A stretch of DNA of 64,000 nt from Actinomycetes bacterium (GCA_021828475.1 JAJZIY010000007.1:1-64000), one strand, 5' to 3'. Positions 7,935 through 17,480 are shown, counted from the stretch's first letter. Notes: generated by a model not told the origin, from the letters alone. Numbers and translations: made by a program.

Positions 7935-8615
7935 GTGAACGAGCCCCCAGTCAGAGTCGTGCTGGTGGACGACCACCGGATCGTTCGTGAGGGGACAGCC
8001 CAGCTTCTCGAGCAGGAAGACGGCTTCGAGGTGGTCGGCCAGGCGGGCAGCGCCGAGGAGGGCCTGCCCCTCATCGAGCGGGCGCTGCCGGACGTGGCGA
8101 TAGTCGACATCAACCTTCCCGGAGCCAACGGCCTGCACCTGGTGAGCCAGATCGGCCAGCGTGGCCTTTCCACCAGGTGCCTCGTTCTCAGTGCCCACGA
8201 CGACTACGCCTATGTGACCGAGGCCCTCGAGACGGGCATAGGCGGCTACCTGCTGAAGACAGCTTCCACCAAGGAACTGGCCGACGCCGCCCGTGCCGTG
8301 GCTCACGGCGTGTTCGTGCTCGACCAGAGCGTGTCGGCGCGGCTCGCACGGCGCTGGCGAGGGACCCCGGCAGAGGGCCCCGGCGTGGGCAGCCTCACGA
8401 AGCGGGAGCTCGACGTGCTCCGGCTCCTCGTGAGCGGGCGCTCGAACAAGCAGATCGCCTCCCAGTTGTCGCTCGGGCTGCGCACCGTTGAGGGCTATGT
8501 CTCCAGCCTGCTCGCCAAGCTGGGCGTCTCGTCGCGCACCGAGGCGGTGGCGTACGCGCTGGACAAGCGGCTCGTCGCCCTGTCCCGTCCGCAGCACCAC
8601 CGAGATGTCTGCTGA
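7935..8615 (+). CDS. NarL/LuxR-family response regulator
   Basis: A 226-residue response regulator. Receiver: Asp12-Asp13, phosphoacceptor Asp58 (AIVDINLPG), Ser86 and Lys108. The C-terminal LuxR helix-turn-helix (about 155-212) contains LTKRELDVLRLLVSGRSNKQIA. It starts at GTG 7935; a TTG at 7857 would add 26 unlikely residues. It overlaps the kinase gene by 11 bases, so the two form one transcription unit. Its receiver is clearly homologous to the stand-alone receiver at 1387-1860, so the two genes flanking the cupredoxin/NrfD island may share the kinase. Control of that island is a reasonable inference from position, not shown by the sequence. Confidence 0.92.
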   Translation: MNEPPVRVVLVDDHRIVREGTAQLLEQEDGFEVVGQAGSAEEGLPLIERALPDVAIVDINLPGANGLHLVSQIGQRGLSTRCLVLSAHDDYAYVTEALETGIGGYLLKTASTKELADAARAVAHGVFVLDQSVSARLARRWRGTPAEGPGVGSLTKRELDVLRLLVSGRSNKQIASQLSLGLRTVEGYVSSLLAKLGVSSRTEAVAYALDKRLVALSRPQHHRDVC

Positions 8616-10032
8616 CCTCGGCGCGGCGCTTAGGCGCGCAGCGCACCCCCCGGTCCGCGACGCCCGCTTCTGGGTCGTCCAGGTGATGGTCCTGCTGATC
8701 GCCGGGGCGCACGTGAGCGACCTGTTCGGCGATGCTGGTCCGAAGCTGCTGACCGAGGGCCTCCCCTTGACGGTGCTGATCGTGCCAGTGGGGTATGCCG
8801 CCCTGCGCTACGGCCTCACCGGCTCCGCCGCCACAGGCATCTGGGCGACGCTGCTCTGGTTGCCTTTCATCGCGCTTCCTGATGGTCACGACGGCGTGCT
8901 CACGGATCTCCTGGACCTGGCCGTGGTCGACCTGGTGGCTTTCGTCGCCGGCCACCGCATCGAGCAGGAGCGCCTCGCCCACAAGCGCGCCCAGCAGGCC
9001 ACGACCGAAAGGCTGGCCATGGTCACTCTCTACCAGCAGCTCTTCCGGGCCAACCATGCGCCGATCCTGGTCCTGGACCAGGACCACCGCGTCGCTGATG
9101 CCAACTCCTCGGCGGTGGCCCTGTTCGGGCCTGCGGTGGTCGGCCAACCGGCGCAGTCCCTGCTCGGCCCAGCGCTCGTCCCAGCGGCGAGAGCGGGGCG
9201 GGTGGTCTCTCTCGACGGGCGAGACTACCGGGTCAACCTGGTCTCGCTCGCCGGCGACCAGTCGGTGGCCGCTCAGCAGGTGGTCCTGGAGGACGTGACC
9301 GAGGAGCGCAGCGAGGGCAGGCGCGCCTCCGAGTACGCCGCCCTGGTCGTACGCACGGAGGAGGAGCAACGTCAGCGGCTGGCACGCGAACTGCACGACG
9401 AGCCGCTGCAGCTTTTCCTGCACCTGGCCCGGCGCCTGAGGGGCCTGGCCCGCACGGCGCAACTGCCCCCGTTGGTGGGAGAGGGGCTGGACGAGGCCTG
9501 CCAGCAGGCACTAGCCGCCGCGGCCCGCTTGCGCAGCATCGCCCGAGACCTGCGACCACCGGCCCTTGACGAGCTGGGCCTGGCTGCCGCCCTTTCCAGC
9601 CTGATGGCCGATGTAGAGGACGAGGAGGGTGTCGTCGCCGAGCTGCATGTGCACAACCTGAAAGGCCGCCTCCGGCCCGAGGTGGAGCTCGGGGCGTTCC
9701 GCATCGTGCAGGAGGCCGTCCGCAACACGGTACGGCACGCAGGCGCCAGCCTGGTCGACGTCGTATTGGACGCTGGGGGTGACAACCTCTCGGTCACCGT
9801 CAGCGACAACGGTGCGGGCTTCGCTCCCACAGGCACGGGTGGGGTGGGAGCGGGCCACTTCGGGATCCTCGGGATGGCTGAGCGCGCCCGCCTGCTCGGT
9901 GGCCGGCTGGAGCTGCGGTCCGCCCCGGGAGAGGGCACCGTGGTGCAGGCGTCCATCCCGCTGGCTGGGCCGCCGGCACCGGCTGGCCAGGTCGCGGTGC
10001 CCGGTGCGGGCAGGGCCGTCCTGGCAGTCTGA
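8605..10032 (+). CDS. PAS-containing NarL-type sensor histidine kinase
   Basis: A 475-residue membrane sensor. N-terminal hydrophobic segments (about 22-40, 53-92 and 103-116) form a membrane module without a large extracellular domain. A short coiled linker leads to a PAS-like domain (about 145-232, ILVLDQDHRVADANSSA). The HisKA_3 dimerisation helix has the phosphoacceptor His264 (ARELHDEPLQ), and the HATPase domain shows N-box EAVRNTVRHA and G-box DNGAGF. The ATG 8605 lies inside the end of the regulator gene. Likely substrate: the response regulator encoded just upstream. The signal is unknown; the absence of haem or Cys motifs in the PAS domain gives no clue to redox sensing. Confidence 0.92.
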   Translation: MSADLGAALRRAAHPPVRDARFWVVQVMVLLIAGAHVSDLFGDAGPKLLTEGLPLTVLIVPVGYAALRYGLTGSAATGIWATLLWLPFIALPDGHDGVLTDLLDLAVVDLVAFVAGHRIEQERLAHKRAQQATTERLAMVTLYQQLFRANHAPILVLDQDHRVADANSSAVALFGPAVVGQPAQSLLGPALVPAARAGRVVSLDGRDYRVNLVSLAGDQSVAAQQVVLEDVTEERSEGRRASEYAALVVRTEEEQRQRLARELHDEPLQLFLHLARRLRGLARTAQLPPLVGEGLDEACQQALAAAARLRSIARDLRPPALDELGLAAALSSLMADVEDEEGVVAELHVHNLKGRLRPEVELGAFRIVQEAVRNTVRHAGASLVDVVLDAGGDNLSVTVSDNGAGFAPTGTGGVGAGHFGILGMAERARLLGGRLELRSAPGEGTVVQASIPLAGPPAPAGQVAVPGAGRAVLAV

Positions 10033-10135
10033 GGTGGAGCGGGCGCCTCAGTGCCTGAGCGCTCCTGGCGTCTGAGGGGCACCTGAGCGTGCCGGCCCCG
10101 GTCCGCCCGGCATCGCTACCCCGGGAGGCGCAGGG

Positions 10136-11422
10136 TCAGGCCTGGACACCGCCCGACGCGGCGTAGATGGCACCGGCCAGGCTTGGAGCCAAGGGGAGCA
10201 GCGGCAGCAGGCAGGCCTGGAAGGCGTGGTAGACATCGGGTTTGCCGCCCCAGGGCCGAGACTTCTTGCGGTTGTCGGCGTCGAAGACGGGGTACCAGCC
10301 GCCGCGCTCGTGGTCGATCAGCACCTCGGAAGCGTGCTCCCAGAAGCGCCTGTACCAGGCCTCGTAAGTGTGGTCCCCCGTCAGGCGCAGGAGGTACGAG
10401 CTGGTGCCGATGGCCTCGGCGACCGGCCACCAGTAGTGGTCGGTGTTGGCCGGGCCGCCGTTCCAGTCGACGGTGTAGGCCAGACCGCCGACCCGCTCGT
10501 CCCAGCCGACGTCCATCGCCCGGGCGAACAGGGCCCGGGAGGCGGGCAGGCACCACGGCTCGTCCACGCGCCCGGTGGCCAGGCCGGCGGCGAGCAGTAG
10601 CCGGGACCACTCCACCGAGTGCCCGACGGTGGCGCCGTAGGGGCGGAAGCGGTCGTCCATGCGGTCCCGGTTGTAGTCGAGCACCGGCTCCCAGGAGGGT
10701 GTGTAGTGCTCGGGCAGCAGCCACCCGTTGGCCCTGGCGTGGCCGTCGATCAGCTTCGTCGCTATTCGGACCGCCCGCTCGGCCAGGTCCGTCCGCCCGG
10801 TGGCGTCCGCTGCTGCCAGGAGGCTCTCCGTCAGGTGCATATTGCTGTTGGCACCGCGGTAGGCCTCGATCTCGCGCCATTGCCCGTCGTACGCCTCGCT
10901 GGAGGCCCCCTCGCTCTCGGACCAGAAGTGCGCGTCGATCGTCGCCAGAGCGTCGTCGAACAGTTCTCGGGCCGGGTAGCCGGCAGTGAGCGCGCTGCTG
11001 GCGGCCAGCAGCACGAAGGCGTGGTTGTAGGCGCTCTTGGTGGCATCGGCCGGCCCGTCGGGGCCCACGGCGGCGAAGTAGCCGCCGGCTACCGGGTCGC
11101 GGTGGCGCTCCCACAGCACCTCGAGGCCTGTGCTGACCAGACGATCTCCGCCCGGCACCCCGAGCATGGCTGCGAGAGCGTAGGTGTGGACGGCTCTGGC
11201 CACGTTGAGCACATCCTGCCTGGGCGGTTCGCCGGGTGCACCCACCGGCTCACCGTCGTCGTCGAGCTCGCGGAGCCACCCGTCCACGAGGCTGTGGCGG
11301 AAGAACTCGATCAGGCGTGACGCCTCGTGGCGCGCCCACGACCGGTGGACCTCGGACCCGAGCCAGGATCCCCTGGGCAGGTCCGCTGTCTCGTGGGAAC
11401 GCTCGCCGGGCGCGTTGTTCAT
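10136..11422 (-). CDS. AGE-family sugar isomerase/epimerase (YihS-like)
   Basis: A 428-residue member of the N-acylglucosamine 2-epimerase superfamily, an (alpha/alpha)6 barrel. It keeps the motifs of aldose-ketose isomerases such as YihS (sulfoquinovose isomerase) and mannose isomerase: YRGANSNMHLTE, GHSVEWSRLL and the late PDVYHAFQ, which supply the catalytic histidines and Glu. It therefore probably interconverts an aldose and a ketose; mannose or sulfoquinovose are candidate substrates, but specificity cannot be read here. Start ATG 11422; a GTG at 11443 is possible. It is convergent with the kinase gene and divergent from the LacI regulator, which likely controls it. Confidence 0.85.
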   Translation of the reverse strand: MNNAPGERSHETADLPRGSWLGSEVHRSWARHEASRLIEFFRHSLVDGWLRELDDDGEPVGAPGEPPRQDVLNVARAVHTYALAAMLGVPGGDRLVSTGLEVLWERHRDPVAGGYFAAVGPDGPADATKSAYNHAFVLLAASSALTAGYPARELFDDALATIDAHFWSESEGASSEAYDGQWREIEAYRGANSNMHLTESLLAAADATGRTDLAERAVRIATKLIDGHARANGWLLPEHYTPSWEPVLDYNRDRMDDRFRPYGATVGHSVEWSRLLLAAGLATGRVDEPWCLPASRALFARAMDVGWDERVGGLAYTVDWNGGPANTDHYWWPVAEAIGTSSYLLRLTGDHTYEAWYRRFWEHASEVLIDHERGGWYPVFDADNRKKSRPWGGKPDVYHAFQACLLPLLPLAPSLAGAIYAASGGVQA

Positions 11423-11838
11423 TCCCACAACGCTACGGAGCACAGGAGCCGGACCACAACGCGATGAGGCTGCCCCGCCCCTTTCGGGGCGGGGCAGGGG
11501 TTGGGGGGGGGATCTGGAGCAAGCGCGGACCTGACGTACGAGACCCGGGGCGGCGACCGGAGATGCCGGTGGGGGCCGGACGGAAGTCGAAGGTTGTCAA
11601 CCGAGGACGGCTCACATGACGAGATGAGGGCTGCCGAGCGTCACACTTTGTCATGACAACGTTGTCGGTCACTGGGTCCATTGCTAACACCCGTCGGCGG
11701 GGGCTGTCAAGCCCCGCGGCGCCGGGTTGCCGGGCGCTCCAGGGGCAACCATCACGACCTCGCCCGTTGGAGGGGCCCGCCTGTGACACGATGTGGTGGG
11801 CCGTTGGCTTGTCGAGAAGGAGGCGGCGGCGGTGAGGC
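11423..11838. promoter_or_regulatory. divergent regulatory region with LacI-type operator and leader hairpin
   Basis: There is no gene in these 416 bp between the AGE isomerase (-) and LacI (+). A perfect 12-bp palindrome with a central CG, GACAACGTTGTC, at 11655-11666 has the form of a LacI/GalR operator. A second palindrome-like GGTTGTCAACC lies near 11592. A strong 12-bp hairpin with loop TTTC spans 11470-11497, in the probable 5' leader of the isomerase mRNA. The lacI ribosome-binding site (GGAGG) is near 11819. Confidence 0.55.
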
Positions 11839-12885
11839 ATGGTTAGGGAACCGACGTTCGTGCCGGCAAGACAAACGGCACGCCCCACGATGGCCGATGT
11901 CGCCAAGCTGGCCAGCGTCAGCCTGAAGACCGTGTCCCGTGTGGTCAACGAGGAAGACAACGTGAGCAGGGTCACGGCGGTGGCTGTCCAAAAGGCCATC
12001 CAGGCACTGGGTTACCGCCGCAACGAGCACGCTCGGGCGCTGCGCCAGGAGCTCGGGCCCCGCATGCTCGGCCTCGTCACCAAGGACGTGTCCAACCCGT
12101 TCTATTCGGCGATCACCCGCGGTATCGAGGATGTGGTGCGCGACCGATCGCTCATGGTGGTGACGGGCAGTTCGGACGAGGACGGCGCCCGCGAGCGCGA
12201 GCTGCTCGAACTGCTCTGCGAGCGGCGCGTGGGCGGGCTCCTCGTCGTGCCGACGGGGTCGGACCACAGCTTCCTGGCCTCTGAGCTGGCTGTGGGCACG
12301 CCCATCGTCTTCATCGACAGGCCGCCGTGCAACCTGGCGGCTGACACGATCTTCATAGACAACGTCGGTGGTGCCCAGGCCGGCGTGGCTCATCTCGTAG
12401 CCCACGGGCACCGGCGCGTTGCGCTGGTCGGTGACATCCCCGAGGTGTTCACCACTTCGGAGAGGGTCCGGGGGTACAGGCTGGCGTTGCGGGCCGCTGG
12501 GCTGGGCTTCGACGAGAGCCTGGTCAGGCTGGGCTGCCACGACAGCACTGCAGCCGAGCAGGCGACCAGGGAGCTGCTCGCCCTGCGCCCCCCGCCCACG
12601 GCAGTCTTCGCATGCAACAACCGGATCACCTACGGCGCCCTGCGAGCGCTGTCGGGAGTGCCGCTCCGGGAGCGCCCGGCGCTGGTCGGCTTCGACGACT
12701 TCGAGCTGGCGGCGCTTCTGTCGCCGCCCGTCACGGTGGTGGCATACGACCCGGTTGAGCTGGGCCGTCAGGCGGCGCAGCTCATATGCGAGCGACTCGA
12801 CGGGGCCAGCGGGCCTCCCCGCCAGATCGTCGTCTTCACCGAGCTCGTCGTCAGAGGGTCGGGGGAGCTTCCTCCACCCGCTTGA
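11839..12885 (+). CDS. LacI/GalR-family transcriptional regulator
   Basis: A 348-residue repressor. The N-terminal helix-turn-helix (about 18-65) contains MADVAKLASVSLKTVSRVVN and is followed by the hinge helix region (ARALRQELG). The periplasmic-binding-like domain (about 72-335) has typical segments such as DVSNPFYSAITRGIE, GGLLVVPTG, FIDRPP and LVGFDDFELAALLSPPVT. The ligand is probably a sugar or sugar derivative. The palindrome at 11655-11666 is a suitable operator for autoregulation and for control of the divergent AGE isomerase. It is convergent with the GNAT gene, 37 bp away. Confidence 0.92.
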   Translation: MVREPTFVPARQTARPTMADVAKLASVSLKTVSRVVNEEDNVSRVTAVAVQKAIQALGYRRNEHARALRQELGPRMLGLVTKDVSNPFYSAITRGIEDVVRDRSLMVVTGSSDEDGARERELLELLCERRVGGLLVVPTGSDHSFLASELAVGTPIVFIDRPPCNLAADTIFIDNVGGAQAGVAHLVAHGHRRVALVGDIPEVFTTSERVRGYRLALRAAGLGFDESLVRLGCHDSTAAEQATRELLALRPPPTAVFACNNRITYGALRALSGVPLRERPALVGFDDFELAALLSPPVTVVAYDPVELGRQAAQLICERLDGASGPPRQIVVFTELVVRGSGELPPPA

Positions 12886-12922
12886 CGCCGGCCACCCGGT
12901 ATGCCGGTCCTGCCGTGCCGGT

Positions 12923-13612
12923 TCAGAGCCCGAACGTATAGCGGACGAACTCCTCGCCGCTGGCGCTGGTGACCGCCTTGTCGGCCAGGAAGCCGAGGTG
13001 CTCGTAGAAGGCCGCCGCAGCGGAGCCCGGGATGGCGACCAGCTCGAGCTCGTGGCGCCCAGCCTGCCGGCACCGCCGGGCGGCCTCCTCGACCAGCAGC
13101 CGGCCCGCCCCGGTCCCGCGCCGGGCACCGTCGACGACCAGGTGCGTGATCTCGCCGCCGAGCCTGGCGGGCTCCGGCGGCGCAGATTGGGCGCCGCCCT
13201 GCCCCGCAGCCCCCGGCCCGCCGGGGCGCCTCGCCGGCGCTACCAACCTCTCGAGGAGCGCCCGGCTGTAGCGGGAGGCCCTGGTAGCGAGCAGCTCCCG
13301 GGCGAACGCCGGCCGGGTAAGCGCTGCCATCGACATCCCGGCCGCCGACCGCACCCCGCCACGCCGCAACATCTGGCCGTAGTGGACGGACGGGTCGGTG
13401 CAGCCGAGCAGCACCCCGACCAGCTCGCCGTCCGGCGTGAAGGCTCCCAGCGCCAGGGCGCTGTCCGTGGACATCCACGAGCGGTAGTAGGGGCGTAGCA
13501 GGAGGGGCCCACCCCTGGCGATGAACTGGATGTCGGCCATCTGGCCGTGGAGCCGGGCCGCGGCGTGGACGTCCGAGGTACCGAGATCCCTCACCAGTGA
13601 ACCGGCGGGCAC
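12923..13612 (-). CDS. GNAT-family N-acetyltransferase
   Basis: A 229-residue protein with a GNAT core in its second half. The acetyl-CoA loop (about 158-170, VDGARRGTGAGRLLVEEAA) matches the Q/RxxGxG/A motif, and the C-terminal part (about 190-210, SAAAAFYEHLGF) is typical of the family. The N-terminal third is divergent. The substrate is unknown. It starts at GTG 13612, 2 nt after the SDR stop, so it is the last gene of a five-gene minus-strand operon of oxidoreductases. A role in modifying the product of that pathway is possible but unproven. Confidence 0.8.
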   Translation of the reverse strand: MPAGSLVRDLGTSDVHAAARLHGQMADIQFIARGGPLLLRPYYRSWMSTDSALALGAFTPDGELVGVLLGCTDPSVHYGQMLRRGGVRSAAGMSMAALTRPAFARELLATRASRYSRALLERLVAPARRPGGPGAAGQGGAQSAPPEPARLGGEITHLVVDGARRGTGAGRLLVEEAARRCRQAGRHELELVAIPGSAAAAFYEHLGFLADKAVTSASGEEFVRYTFGL

Positions 13613-13614
13613 GC

Positions 13615-14394
13615 TCAGACATCCCCGGAGTACAGGTCCATTGTGCGGGCCATACCACCGTCTACCGAGATGGTCTCGCCCGTCACGAACCGTGCCCCGT
13701 CCGAGGCCAGGAACACGATGACGTCCGCGATGTCCTCAGGTTGGGCCCAGCGGCCCAGCGGGGTGAGGGCGTTGACAGCCTCCACGACCCCGGGTACCTG
13801 CTTGTTGGAGGACCACATGGCCGTGTCGACCACCCCTGGTGCCACGGCGTTGACCCTGATGCCGAGAGGCCCCAGCTCGATGGCCAGAGAGCGGGTGGCG
13901 GCGTCCAGGGCCCCCTTGGAGGCGGCGTAAGCAGCCCGGCGGGGTGTACCGACCAGGCCCGATACCGAGGTGACGTTGATTATGCAGCCTCCGCCCCGGT
14001 CGGCCATGTGGGGCACCACCGCGCCGACCAGCACCAGTGGCGCCCGCACGTTGACCGCGAGGATACGATCGATCACGGCTGTCGGCGTGGCGGTCACGGG
14101 TAGGCGCGCCGCGGTCGCGGCGTTGTTGACCAGGATGTCCACCCGACCGAACGCCGAAACGGCCTCCTCGACCACCCGCTCGCACTCCTCCGCCTCGGCG
14201 AGGTCCGCTGCTATGGCCAGGTTCGCGCCGGGGGCACCTGGGAGCACCGCGGCAGGGTCGTCGGCGTGGCGCGAGACGAGAGCCACGCGTGCCCCGGCTG
14301 CTGCGAGGGCTCTTGCGGTTGCGGCACCGATACCGCGCGAGGCCCCCGTGACGACGGCTGTCCTGCCCTCGAGGGGCAGGCCGGACGCTTTCAC
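13615..14394 (-). CDS. short-chain dehydrogenase/reductase (SDR)
   Basis: A 259-residue classical SDR. It has the cofactor motif TGASRGIG (about 16-23), NNAA (about 93-96), catalytic Ser in TSVSG and Tyr-x-x-x-Lys in YAASK, and the C-terminal GETISVDGG typical of 3-oxoacyl reductase or sugar-dehydrogenase-like members. It oxidises or reduces a secondary alcohol or ketone with NAD(P). It starts at GTG 14394, 10 nt after the aldo/keto reductase stop. The operon context (Gfo/Idh/MocA, aldo/keto reductase, EamA transporter) suggests a sugar or polyol substrate rather than fatty acids. Confidence 0.9.
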   Translation of the reverse strand: MKASGLPLEGRTAVVTGASRGIGAATARALAAAGARVALVSRHADDPAAVLPGAPGANLAIAADLAEAEECERVVEEAVSAFGRVDILVNNAATAARLPVTATPTAVIDRILAVNVRAPLVLVGAVVPHMADRGGGCIINVTSVSGLVGTPRRAAYAASKGALDAATRSLAIELGPLGIRVNAVAPGVVDTAMWSSNKQVPGVVEAVNALTPLGRWAQPEDIADVIVFLASDGARFVTGETISVDGGMARTMDLYSGDV

Positions 14395-14404
14395 TCCGGC
14401 GCGT

Positions 14405-15376
14405 TCATTGGTTGACCCTGCTCATGTCGGCGTAGCGGTCTCCTGCAGCTTGGCCCACCGAGCCCGAGAGCCAGGTCACCTCATCGGCCGAGAGGGCCAC
14501 CTGGGCGGCAGCGAGGTTTTCTTCCAGGTAGGCGGTCCGCTTGGTCCCAGGGATGGGCACGATGTCGTCGCCTTGGGCCAGCACCCAGGCCAGTGCCACC
14601 TGGCCCGCCGTCACGCCCTTGCGCCCGGCCAGCTCCTCGACCTTGGCCACCAGGCCCAGGTTGGCGCGGAGGTTCTCGTCGCTGAAGCGCGGGAACCTGC
14701 TGGAACGGGTGTCGCCCGGGGGGAAGTCCGAGGCGGAGCGGTAGCGTCCTGTCAGGAAGCCCCGCCCGAGGGGGCTGTAGGCAACGAAACCGATGCCGAG
14801 CTCACGCACGGTCGGAAGGATCTCCTCCTCGACGTCACGGGCCCAGAGGCTGTACTCGGTCTGCAGGGCGGCGACCGGGTGCACGGCGTGGGCCCGGCGC
14901 ACCGTGGCTGCGGACGCCTCGGAGAGGCCGAGATGGCGGACCTTTCCCTGCTCGACCAGGCTGGCCATGGCCCCCACCGTTTCCTCGATGGGAACGCTCG
15001 TGTCGACCCGGTGCTGGTAGTAGAGGTCGATATGGTCGACCCCCAGCCGCCCCAGTGAGGCATCGCAGGCACGGCGCACGTACTCGGGAGTGCCGTTGAT
15101 GCCCACCCAGCTGCCGTCCTCGCGGCGTTCGTTGCCGAACTTGGTGGCCAGGACCACCCCGTCTCGGCGGCCCTTCAACGCCCTGCCGACCAGGCGCTCG
15201 TTTGTGAAGGGCCCGTACATGTCGGCCGTGTCGAGGAAGTTGCAGCCGAGGTCCAGTGCCCGGTGGATGACAGCTGTCGATTCGTTGTCGTCGGTCGCCC
15301 CGTAGAACTCCGACATACCCATGCAGCCGAGGCCGATGGCCGAAACGGCGAGGCCCCCGAGGTTGCGCTTGTCCAT
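14405..15376 (-). CDS. aldo/keto reductase
   Basis: A 323-residue NADPH-dependent aldo/keto reductase. The catalytic tetrad is visible: Asp in FLDTADMYG, the Tyr of that motif, Lys in LATKFG, and the HR pair in YYQHRVD. The C-terminal cofactor site reads IPIPGTKR ([15 protein letters not shown]). It most resembles the plant auxin-induced/YakC-like group. It starts at ATG 15376, 2 nt after the Gfo/Idh/MocA stop; 10 nt separate it from the SDR gene. Its substrate is probably an aldehyde or ketone of carbohydrate origin, given the operon. Confidence 0.9.
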   Translation of the reverse strand: MDKRNLGGLAVSAIGLGCMGMSEFYGATDDNESTAVIHRALDLGCNFLDTADMYGPFTNERLVGRALKGRRDGVVLATKFGNERREDGSWVGINGTPEYVRRACDASLGRLGVDHIDLYYQHRVDTSVPIEETVGAMASLVEQGKVRHLGLSEASAATVRRAHAVHPVAALQTEYSLWARDVEEEILPTVRELGIGFVAYSPLGRGFLTGRYRSASDFPPGDTRSSRFPRFSDENLRANLGLVAKVEELAGRKGVTAGQVALAWVLAQGDDIVPIPGTKRTAYLEENLAAAQVALSADEVTWLSGSVGQAAGDRYADMSRVNQ

Positions 15377-15378
15377 GG

Positions 15379-16398
15379 CTAGCGTTCTACCGCTGACGGA
15401 GCCCGAAGCTGGAGGGACCGGTGCGTCGCCTCGAGCACGGCGGTGTTGGCCCGGGCGTCGTCCAGGCCGAACGCGGGAGGGTGCTCCCCCCGGACCACCC
15501 CGTTGAGGTGCTCCACCTCCAGTTGGTACGGGTCGACGAAGGCAAAGATCTCGGTGGTCGGTTCGCGGCCGTCGGTGTAGAGCTCGCCGCCGGTGTGCAT
15601 GACCAGCTTGGTGACCGGCTCGCGCCGGAAACCGGTGCCCGGCAGGGCGATCCAGCCCTCGGTCCCCAGGACCTCCACCTGTGCCCACGGGTTGGGGAAG
15701 TCGAAGCTGACGGCGAAGGCGGCGTTACGCCCCTCGCCGAAGCGCATCACACCGGTGGCAGTGGTCTCGGTGGGTTGGCCGTGCCGCACGTCGCCCAGGC
15801 AGGAGACCTCCGTTGGCTCGGCCCCGAACAGCCCCCTCGCCATGTTGGCCGCGTAGCAGCCCATGTCCCAGATGATGCCGCCACCGGCCTCGGTCACGAA
15901 GCGGATGTTGGCGGGGTCGGTGGGCACGGCGAAGGCGAAGACGACCTTGACCAGCCGGGGGTCGCCGAGCGCTCCCTGCCTCACCAGGGACACTGCCCGT
16001 TGCCAACGGGGGGTATGGCGGTACATGAAGGCCTCGAGCACGCTCCGACCGGTGCGCTCGCACGCCCGGGCGACCACGTCGACATCGGCTACCGACAGGG
16101 CGAGAGGCTTCTCGCACAACACGTGCTTGCCCGCCTCCAGTGCCCGTACCGTCCACTCGGCGTGCATGTGGTTGGGCAGCGGGATGTACACGGCGTCGAC
16201 TCCCGGGTCGTCCAGCAGCGCCTCGTAGGACGGGTACGCCCTCCCGCCCCACCGGAGCGCTGCGGCCTCGGCCCGCTCCGGCGCCCGGGAGGCGAAACCG
16301 GCCAGTTCGGTCCCGGCGGCATCGAGGAGGCCCGGGACGAGCGAGCCGTTGATGGCGGCGGTGGAAAGGACTCCCCAACGCACGTTCCGAGAAGCCAC
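15379..16398 (-). CDS. Gfo/Idh/MocA-family oxidoreductase
   Basis: A 339-residue NAD(P)-dependent sugar or inositol dehydrogenase family member. The N-terminal Rossmann fold starts [16 protein letters not shown], a variant of the usual GxGxxG. The EKPLA motif (CEKPLALS, about 96-103) supplies the catalytic Lys, and the C-terminal alpha/beta domain includes [11 protein letters not shown] near 175. Members oxidise or reduce hydroxyl groups on sugars, trans-dihydrodiols or inositols. It starts at GTG 16398, 11 nt after the EamA stop, and is second in the operon. Confidence 0.9.
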   Translation of the reverse strand: MASRNVRWGVLSTAAINGSLVPGLLDAAGTELAGFASRAPERAEAAALRWGGRAYPSYEALLDDPGVDAVYIPLPNHMHAEWTVRALEAGKHVLCEKPLALSVADVDVVARACERTGRSVLEAFMYRHTPRWQRAVSLVRQGALGDPRLVKVVFAFAVPTDPANIRFVTEAGGGIIWDMGCYAANMARGLFGAEPTEVSCLGDVRHGQPTETTATGVMRFGEGRNAAFAVSFDFPNPWAQVEVLGTEGWIALPGTGFRREPVTKLVMHTGGELYTDGREPTTEIFAFVDPYQLEVEHLNGVVRGEHPPAFGLDDARANTAVLEATHRSLQLRAPSAVER

Positions 16399-16409
16399 GG
16401 CGGTCAGTT

Positions 16410-17474
16410 CTAGCCGACGTCACCTCGCCGGGCAACGGCCGTGGCGCCGGCCGGCCGGCCGTTAGGCCCGTGCTGTCCGCCTCCCGTGGCCATGGCTCCG
16501 GTAATGGGCGCCGGGTCGGCAGCCAAGCCGTAGTCGGCACAGTCGAGGCTCTCGGCGTGGCCGAGCACCAGCGGGCGCACAGTGCCGTTGCGGGGCAGGA
16601 GGGCGCGCGCCATCGCCCCCGCAGGGCGGGCGGGGAGGGCGTCGACAAGCAGCATGGCCGCTACGACCAGGCCTCCGCCGGCCAGGACGGCGGTCCCGAC
16701 GGGCTGGCCGACGACCCAGGCGGTGAGGGCGGCGAAGACGGGCTCCATCGTGAGCACCAGGGCCGTACGCGTGGACGAGAGCTGGGACTGGGCCCAGGTC
16801 TGCACGACGAACGCGATGGCCGTCGCCGCCACGGCCGTGAGCAGGACGGCGCCCCACACGTCGGCGGTGCTGGGCACCTCCAGCCCTTGCCCGAGGCTCG
16901 TGGCCGTGCAGCAGATGGCCACTGTCAGCAGCTGGACCGTGGCCAGGCCGTACGCGTCCCGCCGCGTCGACCACCTGCTCAGGCCCACGATCTGCATGGC
17001 GAACATGATGGCGCTGGCCAGGGTCAGCGCCTCGCCGGTGCCGAAGGAGAGGCTGCGCAGGGACATGACGCCCAGGCCGGCCGCAGCGACCAGCGTGGCG
17101 ACCACGGCCCGGGATGCCGGGCGCTGGTGGAACAAGGCCCACGCCAGCAGTGGGGTGGCGACCACCTGGAGGCCGGTGAGGAATCCCGACTCGGCGGCCG
17201 AGGTGTAGCGCAGACCGAAGGTCTGGAGCACGTACCCGCCCGCCAGGGCGGCACCGAGCATGGCTCCCCGAGCCCAACCCCTGGCACCGAGGCGCACCAG
17301 GGCGCGGGGGCGCAGGACCGCCAGGAGGCCACCGGCGGCCGCGAAGCGCCAAGTGAGGAAGCTCATGACGCTGAAATGGGCGACAGCGTCCTGGACCACG
17401 ACGAAGGTCGACCCCCACACCACCGTGACGGCGAGCAGCAGCAGGGCTGCGAGCACCTTGCGATCGGGCTTCAT
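16410..17474 (-). CDS. EamA/DMT-family transporter
   Basis: A 354-residue membrane protein with ten hydrophobic segments in two EamA repeats (VVWGSTFVVVQDAV near 18 and the second near 150-280), plus a 60-residue hydrophilic tail. DMT transporters usually export small metabolites or amino acids. It is the first gene of the minus-strand operon, transcribed from the region holding the GTGCA-N6-TGCAC palindrome, divergent from the XRE-cupin regulator. Co-transcription with three oxidoreductases suggests it moves their substrate or product. The C-terminal tail (about 295-354) is unusual and may be a poorly conserved extension. Confidence 0.88.
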   Translation of the reverse strand: MKPDRKVLAALLLLAVTVVWGSTFVVVQDAVAHFSVMSFLTWRFAAAGGLLAVLRPRALVRLGARGWARGAMLGAALAGGYVLQTFGLRYTSAAESGFLTGLQVVATPLLAWALFHQRPASRAVVATLVAAAGLGVMSLRSLSFGTGEALTLASAIMFAMQIVGLSRWSTRRDAYGLATVQLLTVAICCTATSLGQGLEVPSTADVWGAVLLTAVAATAIAFVVQTWAQSQLSSTRTALVLTMEPVFAALTAWVVGQPVGTAVLAGGGLVVAAMLLVDALPARPAGAMARALLPRNGTVRPLVLGHAESLDCADYGLAADPAPITGAMATGGGQHGPNGRPAGATAVARRGDVG

Positions 17475-17480
17475 AACGCA

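Noticed and set aside
10033-10135. gene between the kinase and the AGE isomerase
   Set aside because: It is a 103-bp convergent gap with only GC-rich, weakly hairpin-forming sequence.
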